64,000 nucleotides of DNA from Haloarcula pellucida (lineage in GTDB: Archaea > Halobacteriota > Halobacteria > Halobacteriales > Haloarculaceae): positions 186,379-250,378 of the forward strand of contig NZ_BMOU01000005.1 of the NCBI RefSeq assembly GCF_014647235.1, in the 5' to 3' direction. The notes below the pieces were generated by a model. That model saw only the letters and a list, made by a program, of their open reading frames with translations. It had not been told where the DNA came from and searched no databases. Of the stretch, positions 34,061 through 42,376 are shown in pieces; the stretch's first letter is position 1, and each line of letters begins with the position of its first letter. Made by a program: the position numbers and the translations under genes.

Positions 34061-34158
34061 GAGTCCACCTTTTTCTTCGTCGGGTGGTCTCGCTCCGCTC
34101 GACCACCACTCCTCGAAAAACGTGGGCGAAAAAGACCTCGCTCCGCTCGCGTCCGGTC
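34061..34158 (-). repeat. Hairpin-rich 3'-end repeat, copy 4 (directly after the DHH stop)
   Basis: It is nearly identical to 33868-33966 (one base shorter). It starts right after the stop codon of the intact DHH gene, on the same strand. This is the clearest case of the element acting as, or lying in, a 3' untranslated region. Confidence 0.65.
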
Positions 34159-35249
34159 TACCGCTCGGTGTCGACGCCTTCGTCCTCCTCTTCGGGCAAC
34201 CGCTTGAACGCGTCCACGATCGCCTGTTTCGCCACCGCGCCGTGGGTCGTCCAGTGGTGGGCGTAGTCCATCATGTCGTCGTAGATGTCCGGCTTACACC
34301 CCGCCGCCTTCGGGTGGCCACCGCCGTTGACCTGTCGAGCCACCTCGTGGGCGCGCTCGAAGTTGTCGGTACCGCGGATGGACGCGGACCCGGCGGGTTT
34401 GACGATGACTGCGGCGTCGGCGCCCTGTTCGCGCAGGGCCTCTGCGACCTCGTTCTGCGAACAGCGACCGTAGGTGACGCCGACGGTCCACTCGCCGACC
34501 TCGCGCAGTTCCGCGCGGTCGACGGCCTTCTCGATGAGGGCCTCCTTCTCGACGCGCTTCTCGGCGAGGAACTCCTGAACCTCCGGGGAGAGATCGGGAC
34601 CGTGTTCGGCGACGGCCTCGATGTACTCCTCGGGGTCCGACCAGTACGAGAAGTCCGCGAGGTCGTCGCTGCGCTCGTCGTCGCGAATCCAGAGGTCGTG
34701 GTCCCGCGTGACCGCCGCGAGGTCGGCCCAGCGCTCCTCGAAGTCGTAGTCCAGTTGTTCGAGCGCGACGTCGGCGGTACACACCTCGTCGCTCTCCCCG
34801 ACGGTTCGCTCGACCCCCGCGTCGTCGACGATACCGCCGAGTTCGGCGTCCCACTGGTGGTGGTCGAACCACGCGACGCGTTCGACGCGGGCGACGAGGT
34901 TCGAGAGCGCGCCGAGGTCCGACTCGCTGTCGGGACAGAGGTCACAGACGAAGACGGTCGCCTCGGGTTCGGCGTACTCGGCGGTCCACGCCAGCGCCTC
35001 CTGCAGTTCGTGCGGGCCGGCGGGCAGCAGTGCGCCCTCGCCGTGGGCTTCGCGAATCAACGCGGTGCAAGCCAGTCCGTCGGCGTCGGGGTCGGCGATG
35101 ACCACCACGCCGGCGTCGGAAAGCGTCTCGGCGGCCTCGGCCTCGGCCTGCTCCTCTTCGTAGGAGTCCGGGATGAAAAAGCCCTCGCCGGGGAGGACAG
35201 ACTTACGCTCGATAGAGAGACGGTCGTCGTCGATGAGCCAATCGTCCAT
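34158..35249 (-). CDS. DHH-family phosphoesterase (RecJ-like)
   Basis: The 363-residue DHH/DHHA1 protein has motif I ADPDADGLA (about 52-60), the second aspartate motif VCDLCPDSESD (about 101-111), the DHH signature WFDHHQWDA (DHH at 129-131) and the C-terminal DHHA1 motif NGGGHPKAAG. It is a manganese-dependent phosphodiesterase by family: a single-strand exonuclease, nanoRNase or cyclic dinucleotide hydrolase are all possible. Haloarchaeal genomes often have several. The 3' end has been triplicated downstream. It starts at ATG 35247-35249. Confidence 0.9.
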   Translation of the reverse strand: MDDWLIDDDRLSIERKSVLPGEGFFIPDSYEEEQAEAEAAETLSDAGVVVIADPDADGLACTALIREAHGEGALLPAGPHELQEALAWTAEYAEPEATVFVCDLCPDSESDLGALSNLVARVERVAWFDHHQWDAELGGIVDDAGVERTVGESDEVCTADVALEQLDYDFEERWADLAAVTRDHDLWIRDDERSDDLADFSYWSDPEEYIEAVAEHGPDLSPEVQEFLAEKRVEKEALIEKAVDRAELREVGEWTVGVTYGRCSQNEVAEALREQGADAAVIVKPAGSASIRGTDNFERAHEVARQVNGGGHPKAAGCKPDIYDDMMDYAHHWTTHGAVAKQAIVDAFKRLPEEEDEGVDTER

Positions 35250-35292
35250 GCCCGTTCATGCCGACCGTCAGCAATGAACCCCGCGGTCCGTC

Positions 35293-35760
35293 TCAGACCT
35301 GTTCGCGTTCGGGGTTGACCGCACCCTCTAACTGGCGGACCGACAGCACCGGCATCGGGGCCTGTCGGACGATCTCCTCGGCGACGCTGCCGAGCAGGAA
35401 GCCGTGTTCGCCGTGCCGGCCCCGGGTTCCAGTGGCGACGACGTCGGCGTCGTGGTCGAGTGCGTACTGGCAGATTTCGTCGGCGGGGTCGCCCTGCCGG
35501 ACAGCGGTGACGATGTCGTCGCTGTCTGCCTCGGCGATGGCGGCCTCCCGGACGAACGAGAGCGCGCGCCCGCCGGTGGTCGCCAGCGCACGTTCCAGTT
35601 CGGTACGCACTTCCTCGGGCGTCGACTCGACTTCGCCGGAGTCGACGACGTACAGCGCGTGGACGGTCGCATCGAAGTGTGCGGCGAGGTCGAGGGCGGC
35701 TTCGACGGCCCGTTCTGCGCTGCCGGACCCGTCTGTCGCGATGACCACCGTGTCGAACAT
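35293..35760 (-). CDS. Universal stress protein (UspA family)
   Basis: The 155-residue single UspA domain starts at ATG 35758-35760 (MFDTVVIATDGSGSAERAVEAALDLAAHFDATVHALYVVD). The ATP-binding loop GTRGRHGEHGFLLGSVAEEIVRQAPMPVLSVR (G-x2-G-x9-G-S/T) is intact, so this is an ATP-binding type. It is one of three Usp genes within 2 kb; 35865-36302 is divergent from it. Confidence 0.93.
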   Translation of the reverse strand: MFDTVVIATDGSGSAERAVEAALDLAAHFDATVHALYVVDSGEVESTPEEVRTELERALATTGGRALSFVREAAIAEADSDDIVTAVRQGDPADEICQYALDHDADVVATGTRGRHGEHGFLLGSVAEEIVRQAPMPVLSVRQLEGAVNPEREQV

Positions 35761-35864
35761 ACCCCGGCCTACCGCGGGCACGACCAAAAAGCCGCCCCAT
35801 CAGATCACAGTGCCCACTGCGGGATGAGGTGGCTTTTTGTCCGGGCCGGTCACAGAGACAGGTG

Positions 35865-36302
35865 ATGGACATCGACCTCGTGCTCGTCCCAGTCGACGGC
35901 AGCGACCGGTCCGAGCGGGCGGCCGAGTACGCTATCGCCATCGCCGAGCGATACGACGCCGACCTCCACCTCCTGTTCGTTCTCGACGAGCGACTCCGAC
36001 GGGACATCGACGATGGCCACGTCGACGCCGAGACCATCGCGGAGGAACACCGCGCGTTCACCGATCGGGTGCGCGAGCAGTTCCGAGGCACCGGCCACGA
36101 CGGCACCCTCGATACGTCGACGGCGACGGCGTTCTCGGAACACCGCCTGATGCAGACGCCGGGCAGCGTCGTCTTAGACGTCGCCGAGGACGTCGCGGCG
36201 GACTTCATCGTCATCCCGCGAGAGGGCGACAGCGAAGAGCCCGTCGGCCGCGCGGCGCTGTACGTCTTAGAGTACGCGAGCCAGCCAGTCCTCTCGGTTT
36301 AG
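35865..36302 (+). CDS. Universal stress protein-like, ATP loop absent
   Basis: The 145 residues have the Usp start (DLVLVPVDGSDRSERAAEYAIAIAERYDADLHLLFVLD) and end (YVLEYASQPVLSV). The region that normally holds G-x2-G-x9-G reads IPREGDSEEPVGRAALYVLEY, so ATP binding is doubtful. ATG 35865 is the first sensible start. It converges on the GNAT gene with a 4-nt overlap of stops. Confidence 0.88.
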   Translation: MDIDLVLVPVDGSDRSERAAEYAIAIAERYDADLHLLFVLDERLRRDIDDGHVDAETIAEEHRAFTDRVREQFRGTGHDGTLDTSTATAFSEHRLMQTPGSVVLDVAEDVAADFIVIPREGDSEEPVGRAALYVLEYASQPVLSV

Positions 36303-36820
36303 AGCCGTATCGCCATCTCTATCTCGAAGCTCTCGGCGTTGCTCGTCTCGAACCCGACCTTCCGGTAGAGGCTGGCGGCGGCGTCGTTCCACCGTTCGAC
36401 CGTGAGCCACACCTTCTCGATGCCCGCCCGCTGGCCCTGTCCCAGTAGCGTCTCGACGAGGGCAGTGCCGATGCCGGCCCCCTGAAACGACTGGAGGACG
36501 AAGATAGCGAGTTCGTGTTCGCCGTGTCGGTCCGGCACGAGCGTCGCGTGACCGACGACGTCGCCGTCGTACCGGGCGACGACGTTGACACAGTCGCCGT
36601 CCAGAATCGTGTCCAACCAGTTGCGGATGCCCTCCTCCTTGGCAGGCGGGATACCCTGTGCCCGGTCGGCCGGGTCGAAGTCGACGTACATCGCGACGAT
36701 GGCCTCGCGGTCGGCCTCGTCGGCGGGGACTAATTCGACTTCGCGACCCTCCTTGTCGGTGACCGTCCGGGGCGGCGCGGGGAACTCGCTGGCCGGTTCG
36801 TCGGGGTAGGTCCGGCTCAT
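36299..36820 (-). CDS. GNAT-family N-acetyltransferase
   Basis: In this 173-residue GNAT protein the acetyl-CoA-binding motif is FQGAGIGTALVETLLGQGQRAGIEKVWLTVERWNDAAASLYRKVGFE (about residues 112-160), preceded by VVGHATLV and ELAIFVLQ strands. The substrate is unknown. Its ATG overlaps the stop of the upstream 36817 Usp gene by 4 nt, so they are cotranscribed. Confidence 0.92.
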   Translation of the reverse strand: MSRTYPDEPASEFPAPPRTVTDKEGREVELVPADEADREAIVAMYVDFDPADRAQGIPPAKEEGIRNWLDTILDGDCVNVVARYDGDVVGHATLVPDRHGEHELAIFVLQSFQGAGIGTALVETLLGQGQRAGIEKVWLTVERWNDAAASLYRKVGFETSNAESFEIEMAIRL

Positions 36821-37188
36821 CGGATGAGCGTGACCGGCGTCTGTGCGTTCAACAGGACGAACTCGACGACGGAGCCGAGTTGAATCTTCCCCAGCGTGGA
36901 GCGCTCACCGCCGCCCAGTACGATGCGGTCGAACCCTTCGCTCTCGGCGATGTCGACCAGTTCGCTCCCGGGCGACTCGCCGCCGATGGTTCGTATCGAC
37001 GCCTCGAAGTTGGTCTCCGAGAGCGTCGACTCGACGCGTTCTCTGACCGCCTCCGCGTCTGTATCTGCCTCCTCGTTGTCGAAGATGGCGATAGTGAGGT
37101 CGTCGTCCGTCTCCTGTGCGCGTGCTATCGTCTCGTCCAGTGCGTGGTAGGACAACTGGCTGCCCCCGACGCCGAGCAGGATGTGCAT
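36817..37188 (-). CDS. Small universal stress protein-like
   Basis: The 123 residues (MHILLGVGGSQLSYHALDETIARAQETDDDLTIAIFDNEEAD) end in IVLGGGERSTLGKIQLGSVVEFVLLNAQTPVTLIR. The loop GGGERSTLGKIQLGS keeps part of the nucleotide-binding pattern. It is shorter than a typical UspA (about 140) but otherwise complete. It overlaps the GNAT gene by 4 nt. Confidence 0.88.
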   Translation of the reverse strand: MHILLGVGGSQLSYHALDETIARAQETDDDLTIAIFDNEEADTDAEAVRERVESTLSETNFEASIRTIGGESPGSELVDIAESEGFDRIVLGGGERSTLGKIQLGSVVEFVLLNAQTPVTLIR

Positions 37189-37289
37189 ACGCGGTCACTC
37201 GGTCGGCATCGCTCAAAAATCCACCTGACGAGCGAGACGGAGCGGTCGGGGGCGATACGCTTTTTCGGCGCGGGCACACACAGACGGCC

Positions 37290-37952
37290 ATGACACCGCC
37301 GGACAGCGACGAGGAGCCGACACGGGTGGTCACGCCACACGAACCAGACGATGTGCCCGACGACGACAGCGAGGAGTCGGTCGCCGAGGACGCCGCAGAC
37401 GGCGGCGTCACGCCGGCCAGCGACGTGCCCGAGGACGTCCGGAAGTACGAGCGCTTTACGAAGATAGAGGGTGGCACCTACGACCGGGCCAACGAGTTCC
37501 TGCGCGAGCGGACGTACGTCACTGCCCGCGAGTGGGCTATCGCTCGCCTGTGTGCGGACTTCCGGACCGAGACCGGCGTCGAGATGACGAAGATAGGGGA
37601 GAACCTCCCCGAACTCGTCCCGTTCATGACCGATACGTACACGCCACAGGCAGTCAATCAGGCCCGAGCGTCCTTCGAGGAGAAGGTCCGCAAGGCCGGC
37701 GCGACGTTCCTCTACGGTGCGATGTCTGACTTCTTCACCGCCGAGGAACTAGACGACGTGATGTACGAGTCCACCGAGGTGGCGAAGTTCCTGCTGGAAG
37801 TCGAGGGCGTCGACCTCGCCGTCGAGGAGGAGATGGAAGCAGAGGACCGCATCTCCTCGGTCATGCGCGAGGTGCGCGAGCACTCGGCGGCGCTCCGACA
37901 CGACGAGGTCTGCTGTCCGGAGTGCGGCCACGAGTTCGACGTCGACGAGTGA
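37290..37952 (+). CDS. Conserved haloarchaeal protein (DUF5806-like) with C-terminal zinc ribbon
   Basis: The 220 residues start at ATG 37290; the longer frame overlaps the Usp gene. An acidic tail (1-50) precedes a helical core (VRKYERFTKIEGGTYDRANEFLRERTYVTAREWAIARLCADFRTETGVEMTKIG). A C-terminal CCPECGHEF looks like half of a zinc ribbon. I recall DUF5806 for such proteins. WAIARLCADFRT...VEMTKIGENLPELVPF resembles a helix-turn-helix, so DNA binding is possible but not shown. Confidence 0.75.
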   Translation: MTPPDSDEEPTRVVTPHEPDDVPDDDSEESVAEDAADGGVTPASDVPEDVRKYERFTKIEGGTYDRANEFLRERTYVTAREWAIARLCADFRTETGVEMTKIGENLPELVPFMTDTYTPQAVNQARASFEEKVRKAGATFLYGAMSDFFTAEELDDVMYESTEVAKFLLEVEGVDLAVEEEMEAEDRISSVMREVREHSAALRHDEVCCPECGHEFDVDE

Positions 37953-38005
37953 GTCGGCGGCGGTCCCCGGCACCGTTTTCTGTCGGTCGCCCGAACGCTG
38001 CGGCG

Positions 38006-38395
38006 ATGGACCCTCGCAGGAAAGTCCTCCTCACCGACGGGGCCCTCGCCGTTCTGGCGCTCGCGCAGGTATGGCTCACCCTCGGCGAAGGCGTCTCGCC
38101 GCCGCTCGCGGCGCTGTTCACGGCGACGACCGTCCTCGCCTACTACGTCGACGAACACGGCGTGCTGGACCGGCTACCGGGAACGCGACTGCACCAGACC
38201 GTCGCGCTCGTCGCGGTGGCCGGGACCGGCATCGTTGCGCTCGGTCTCGGTCTCGGACCCGACGCTGTGGAGACGGTGCTGTTGGCGTCGCTGACCGGTC
38301 TCGGCGGCGGCATCCTCCTGTATCGGTGTTACTTCGGTCTCGTCCGCCCGGTCCCGGAGACGAGGCTGCGACGGGCGAGCGAGCGGCAAGTCTAG
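38006..38395 (+). CDS. Small membrane protein
   Basis: The 129-residue product from ATG 38006 has hydrophobic segments at about 8-26, 32-48, 65-84 and 90-110, and a basic C-terminal tail (ETRLRRASERQV). The family is not recognised. It follows the 37290 gene by 53 nt and may be cotranscribed. The stop overlaps the stop of the small zinc-finger gene on the other strand. Confidence 0.65.
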   Translation: MDPRRKVLLTDGALAVLALAQVWLTLGEGVSPPLAALFTATTVLAYYVDEHGVLDRLPGTRLHQTVALVAVAGTGIVALGLGLGPDAVETVLLASLTGLGGGILLYRCYFGLVRPVPETRLRRASERQV

Positions 38396-38571
38396 CTCAC
38401 ACCGAGGACCTTCCCGCACTTCTTACACCGGTAGACGTCGCGGATGTCGACGCCGATCTGGATGCGTGGCGGCCCCTCGTCTTCGTCTACGAGCGTCACT
38501 TCGTCGACCGCTTCGTGTTCGAGGTCGTCGGCGGTTTCGAGTTCCGCGCCGCAGTTCTCACAGCGTGGCAT
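38392..38571 (-). CDS. Small zinc-finger protein with two CxxC knuckles
   Basis: This 59-residue protein, MPRCENCGAELETADDLEHE onward, has CENC at 4-7 and CKKC at 49-52, which can bind one zinc. The middle is acidic. It begins at ATG 38569-38571 and ends within the stop of the opposite 38006 gene. Such mini zinc-ribbon proteins are common in haloarchaea and mostly uncharacterised. Codon use and the paired CxxC motifs support coding. Confidence 0.8.
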   Translation of the reverse strand: MPRCENCGAELETADDLEHEAVDEVTLVDEDEGPPRIQIGVDIRDVYRCKKCGKVLGVS

Positions 38572-38649
38572 ACGTCTCTATCACCGGACTGACCTAAGAC
38601 CACAACGCGATTATGTGTTGTGTTCACACACCCTGAATGAGCGGCGGGA

Positions 38650-39954
38650 TCACTCCAGCACTTCGCCGTCGGCGTCGCGGACGTTCTCGCCTTGATGGCC
38701 GTAGAAGACGTCCTCATCGGAGTCCCGCTCGTACACCATCGTCCCACGGACCATCGTCCACTCGGGGAAGACGGCCTCGAACCCCTCGAACGGCGTCCAG
38801 CCACAGTCGGTGTGGAGGTCCCCGGCACGAATTTCGGTCGTCTCGGTGGTGTCGACCAGCACGAGGTCGGCGTCCTTGCCGGGTTCGATACGCCCCTTCT
38901 GGGGCACGTCGAACACGTCGGCGGGGTTCGCGGCGGTGAGGTCACGGACGCGCTCGTAGGTCAGGCCGGTGTCGGGGTCCCGGGCCTCCGCTAGCAGGAG
39001 CGGCAGGACCGTCTCGACACCCGGCACGCCGGAGGGGGCGTCCCAGATACTCGCGTCTTTCTCCTCGCGGGTGTGGGGCGCGTGGTCGGTCGCGATCATG
39101 TCGACGGTGCCGTCGACGACGCGGTCGTACACCTCGCGACGGCGCTTCTCGCGGCGAAGCGGGGGGTTCATCCGGCCGAACGTGCCCAACTCGCCGAGGT
39201 CCTTCCGCGAGAGCAGGAGGTGGTGTGGCGTCACCTCCGTCGTCATCCCGGCGTCGGCGGCGATGTCGATGCCCTCCGGCGTCGAGGTGTGAGCGATGTG
39301 GATGCGGGCGCCCATCCGCTCGGCGGCCTCGCAGGCCCGCGTTACGGCCGCTGCCTCGGCCTCGGCGGTGCGGTAGGCGCTCCACGCGTCGGCGTCGTCG
39401 CGGGCGCGGGCGTCGTCGTTGAAGCGGTCGGCGTCCTCGGCGTGAACCGTGACGGTGACGCCCTCCTCGGTCGCCAGTTCCAGCGCCGCTTCGAAGAGAG
39501 CCGTCTCGATACCCATATCGCCCGTCGAGTCCGCGAGGAACACCTCACCCAGCGCGAACAGGCGCCGGCGCAGGAGGACGTTCGGAATCCAGTCGGCCGT
39601 GACACCGCCGTTGATTCCCCAGTCGATTATCGAGTCGGCGGCGAACTCGGCTTTCTGGTCGAACGCTTCGCCGTCGATGGTCGGCGGGTCGGTGTTGGGC
39701 TGGTCGACGACGGTGGTGACCCCGCCTGCGGCGGCGGCGCGCGACCCACTCTCCCACGTCTCCTTGTGTGGGTAGCCGGGCTGGCGGAAGTGGACGTGGA
39801 CGTCCATCATACCGGGAAACAGTCGCTTGCCCGTCGCCTCGATAGTTCCCTCGTCGTCGGGTTCGAGGTCGCGGCCGACCTCGGCGATGGTCTCACCACG
39901 CACCCGGACGTCCCGTTGCCGGCCGTCCGCGAGCGTCGCGTTGCGGATGAGCAT
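38650..39954 (-). CDS. pyrC: Dihydroorotase
   Basis: This enzyme makes dihydroorotate from carbamoyl-aspartate in pyrimidine synthesis. It has 434 residues. Metal ligands H53 and H55 lie in DVHVHFRQPG, later ones in VTVHAED, IHIAHTST and the Asp of ATDHAPHT; the substrate-binding segment GVPGVETVLPLLL is present. The family also includes allantoinases and hydantoinases, but FRQPG and NPPLR favour dihydroorotase. It is transcribed alone on the minus strand. Confidence 0.93.
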   Translation of the reverse strand: MLIRNATLADGRQRDVRVRGETIAEVGRDLEPDDEGTIEATGKRLFPGMMDVHVHFRQPGYPHKETWESGSRAAAAGGVTTVVDQPNTDPPTIDGEAFDQKAEFAADSIIDWGINGGVTADWIPNVLLRRRLFALGEVFLADSTGDMGIETALFEAALELATEEGVTVTVHAEDADRFNDDARARDDADAWSAYRTAEAEAAAVTRACEAAERMGARIHIAHTSTPEGIDIAADAGMTTEVTPHHLLLSRKDLGELGTFGRMNPPLRREKRRREVYDRVVDGTVDMIATDHAPHTREEKDASIWDAPSGVPGVETVLPLLLAEARDPDTGLTYERVRDLTAANPADVFDVPQKGRIEPGKDADLVLVDTTETTEIRAGDLHTDCGWTPFEGFEAVFPEWTMVRGTMVYERDSDEDVFYGHQGENVRDADGEVLE

Positions 39955-40019
39955 ACCGTCTGTCGTCCGGGCGCACCCCTAAGTGTCTCGGATGTGGTTC
40001 CGGGGGGCGACCCCCCGTC

Positions 40020-40700
40020 TCACTGGACAGTCCGCCGCTCGGAGACCGAACGCTCCCCGACGAGGGCGCGTTCGAGCGCGTCCACGACCTCTGCCGGGTC
40101 GCCGCGGCCGCCGGCACGCGACACGCTCCCCACCGAGTCGGGGTCGAACGGGACGCCGAGCGCGTCGTACACCGGGTCGAGCACTGCCGCGATGGCTTCG
40201 TGGTCGCTGACGACGACGATGCCGGCGGTGAGTGCGACGTGCTGTCGAACACGCTGGGCGAGGCCCGCCACTTTGCCGTCGGCCTGCAACGAGTGAGTTC
40301 CCGGACAGAAGGAGTCGGGTGGTTCGCCCTCGACGGCGTCGACGCCGACGGTCGCGAGGCCGCGCCGGACCGCCGCCGAGACGCGGTCGTAGCGCCCGCC
40401 GATATCTCCCCGGGAATCGGCGACCGGTTCCGCGAGGGCGAAGGCGACGGTGGACCCGGTGTAGGCGACGGCCCGCCCGCCGACGGCCCGTTCGAGGACG
40501 GGGTAGCCCCGGGATTCGGCGGCCTCTTGAGCGCGGTCGTACCCCTCGACGCGGCGGTCACGGCGGCCAAAGGCCACCTGTCGGTGTGGCGTCCAGACGC
40601 GAAGCGCAGGCGTGCCGTCGTCGGCGACGCCGGAGACCATCGCTCGCGTGCGCTCGTAGTCGCGTTCGTGGTCGCTCGCTCGACCGCGGAGGAGTCGCAT
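40020..40700 (-). CDS. Lipoate-protein ligase A-like (BPL/LPL) protein
   Basis: The 226 residues from ATG 40698-40700 include the BPL_LplA features HRQVAFGRRDRRVEGYDRAQEAAESRGYPVLERAVGGRAVAYTGSTVAFAL (with RAVGGRAV as the RRxGGG-like motif) and ADGKVAGLAQRV (equivalent of the catalytic lysine segment DGKKI.G). It could attach lipoate or a related acyl group, or be an octanoyltransferase-like protein. The proline/arginine-rich 30-residue extension upstream is rejected. Confidence 0.85.
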   Translation of the reverse strand: MRLLRGRASDHERDYERTRAMVSGVADDGTPALRVWTPHRQVAFGRRDRRVEGYDRAQEAAESRGYPVLERAVGGRAVAYTGSTVAFALAEPVADSRGDIGGRYDRVSAAVRRGLATVGVDAVEGEPPDSFCPGTHSLQADGKVAGLAQRVRQHVALTAGIVVVSDHEAIAAVLDPVYDALGVPFDPDSVGSVSRAGGRGDPAEVVDALERALVGERSVSERRTVQ

Positions 40701-40900
40701 GGCGGTCGTAGGACAGCGACGGATTAAACGCTCTCGCAACCGGTGGCGAACAGGCGACACACGGCGGTCACGACGGGACGTGTCGCACACCCGCGGCCCC
40801 CGTCGCGGTGTCGGTCAGCGCACTCCCGATCGTGGCCCCGCCTTCGGACGTAAACCCTCGGACGATAGGCACATACCTCGGCGTGCCCAACTTCTCGCCG

Positions 40901-41722
40901 ATGGCCGTCACCGTCCCGCGGGACGTACTCCACCGCTACTACCGATTCTCGCTGTACAACTCGCCGTTCGACGCCCACGACGACGGGTGTGCCATAGACC
41001 TCTACCCCGAGGGTGAGCGCGCACCGTCGCCCGTGGCCGGCGAGGTGCTCGATACGAAGGCGGTCCGTGCCCCGCCGAAGCCCTACGCCGCAGAACACGA
41101 CCACCTGATTCTGATCGACACCGGAGAGTTCGTCGCCCGCCTCCTCCACGTCGACCCGAGCGTCGAACCGGGCGAGACGGTTGCCGTCGGGGACGACATC
41201 GGCGAACTGGTTCGGGCCGGGTTCTTCGCGCCGTGGGTCCCGAATCACGTCCATCTGGGCTTTCGGGACCACGACGCCGACCCCTATCGAGCGTCGGGGT
41301 CACTGCCCGTGGACGTGGGCGTCGACGTCGAACCGCTGGCGTGGGACGGCACCGGCACCGTCGTCGAGACGGGTGAGACGTGGGCGCGACTCGACAGCCC
41401 CGAACACCCCGCCCCCGGCGAACGCTTCGCGGGCGTGGCGAACGACCGGGGCGGCGTCCTCGACGGCGGCCTCCCGCACTACGAGTGGGGCGGGCTACTG
41501 GGTGACGACGGCCCGACGCGAGCGAGCGTCGCCGGCCAGCAGGTCGGCACCGCCGACGGTAGAACGGTGGCGTGGGATAGCGTGACCGTCTCCGCGAACG
41601 GCGACCCCGTGACGGGGCTGGCACTGTTCTGCTCGCGGGACGACGCCGGCGTGAAACTCGTCGGGGAGGGGGTCGATCTCTCGGTCGGCGACCGGGTCGA
41701 CGTCACCGTCGAGCGACGCTAA
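40901..41722 (+). CDS. M23/LytM-like metallopeptidase-fold protein
   Basis: The 273 residues from ATG 40901 (GTG 40883 possible) have the LytM zinc site pattern: H-x3-x-D in HDDGCAIDLYP (about 27-37), a beta-hairpin region HLILIDTGEFVARLLHVDPSV with the LxHL-like turn, and HVHLGF (HxH) near residue 117. Bacterial M23 enzymes cut peptidoglycan, which haloarchaea lack, so the target here is unknown; a surface glycoprotein is one option. No signal peptide is visible, which argues for a cytoplasmic role. The C-terminal 130 residues form an unassigned beta-rich domain. Confidence 0.72.
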   Translation: MAVTVPRDVLHRYYRFSLYNSPFDAHDDGCAIDLYPEGERAPSPVAGEVLDTKAVRAPPKPYAAEHDHLILIDTGEFVARLLHVDPSVEPGETVAVGDDIGELVRAGFFAPWVPNHVHLGFRDHDADPYRASGSLPVDVGVDVEPLAWDGTGTVVETGETWARLDSPEHPAPGERFAGVANDRGGVLDGGLPHYEWGGLLGDDGPTRASVAGQQVGTADGRTVAWDSVTVSANGDPVTGLALFCSRDDAGVKLVGEGVDLSVGDRVDVTVERR

Positions 41723-41723
41723 C

Positions 41724-42296
41724 TCAGGCGAACTCGACGGCGTCGCGCTCGGTGACCTCGCCGAACAGCCAGTCGGCGTGCTCTAAGGCGTACTCGCGGT
41801 GGTCTTCCTCGATGAAGCCGACGGCGTCCTCGGCGAGCACCGGGCGGTAGTCGCGCAGGCCCGCGCTGGCGGCCGTATGGAGGACACAGACGTTCGCCAG
41901 CGTCCCGCAGACGACGAGGTCTTTGACGCCGTGGGCGTCGAGCCACCCCTCCAGTTGCGTCCGGTAGAAGGCGTCGTAGGTGTGTTTCTCCACGACGAGG
42001 TCGTCCGCTCGCAGGTCGAGTTCCTCGACGAGTTCGGCCTCCCAGGTCCCCTCGACGACGTGTTCGCCCCACCGCTCGAACTCGTCGTAGTAGTGGGTCT
42101 CCTCGAACTGTCCGGGCGGGTGCACGTCGCGGGTGAAGACGACGCTCGCGCCGGCGTCGCGGGCCCGGTCGACGAGTTCGTTCACGGGGTCGATGGCCGC
42201 CGCGCTGTCCGGTGCGTAGAGGCTGCCGTCGGGGTGGCAAAAGCCGTTTTGCATGTCCACCACGACGACGGCCGTCTGGGTCGGGTCCAGTTGCAT
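41724..42296 (-). CDS. pncA: Nicotinamidase/isochorismatase-family hydrolase
   Basis: This cysteine hydrolase has 190 residues and the triad D14 (VVVDMQNGF), K104 (VVEKHTYDAF) and C137 (GTLANVCVLHTA). D57 and H59 (FTRDVHPP) plus H68 match the metal site of PncA. It probably turns nicotinamide into nicotinate, feeding the nicotinate phosphoribosyltransferase-like enzyme at 45691-46857. ATG 42294-42296 (MQLDPTQTAVVVVD) is preferred over a longer basic extension. Confidence 0.93.
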   Translation of the reverse strand: MQLDPTQTAVVVVDMQNGFCHPDGSLYAPDSAAAIDPVNELVDRARDAGASVVFTRDVHPPGQFEETHYYDEFERWGEHVVEGTWEAELVEELDLRADDLVVEKHTYDAFYRTQLEGWLDAHGVKDLVVCGTLANVCVLHTAASAGLRDYRPVLAEDAVGFIEEDHREYALEHADWLFGEVTERDAVEFA

Positions 42297-42376
42297 AGTC
42301 GACGGTTCGGCCGCGAGGCCTACGAACCTTACTCTGAGCGTGTGACTTTTCACCGCGCTCCCCCTCGATACGGTAG

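Larger units (their letters stand above)
33774..34252 (-). repeat. Tandem array: three copies of the DHH gene 3' end
   Basis: The last 94 bp of the DHH gene (34159-34252) occur again at 33967-34060 and 33774-33867, nearly identical. Each duplicated tail carries the terminal codons for THGAVAKQAIVDAFKRLPEE onward and the stop. The copies are separated by 98-99 bp of the hairpin-rich 3'-end element. The unit is therefore 192-193 bp; copies differ by a 1-bp deletion and a few substitutions. The breakpoint is after GTGGGTCGTCC. Only the 34159 copy is attached to the gene. Confidence 0.9.
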
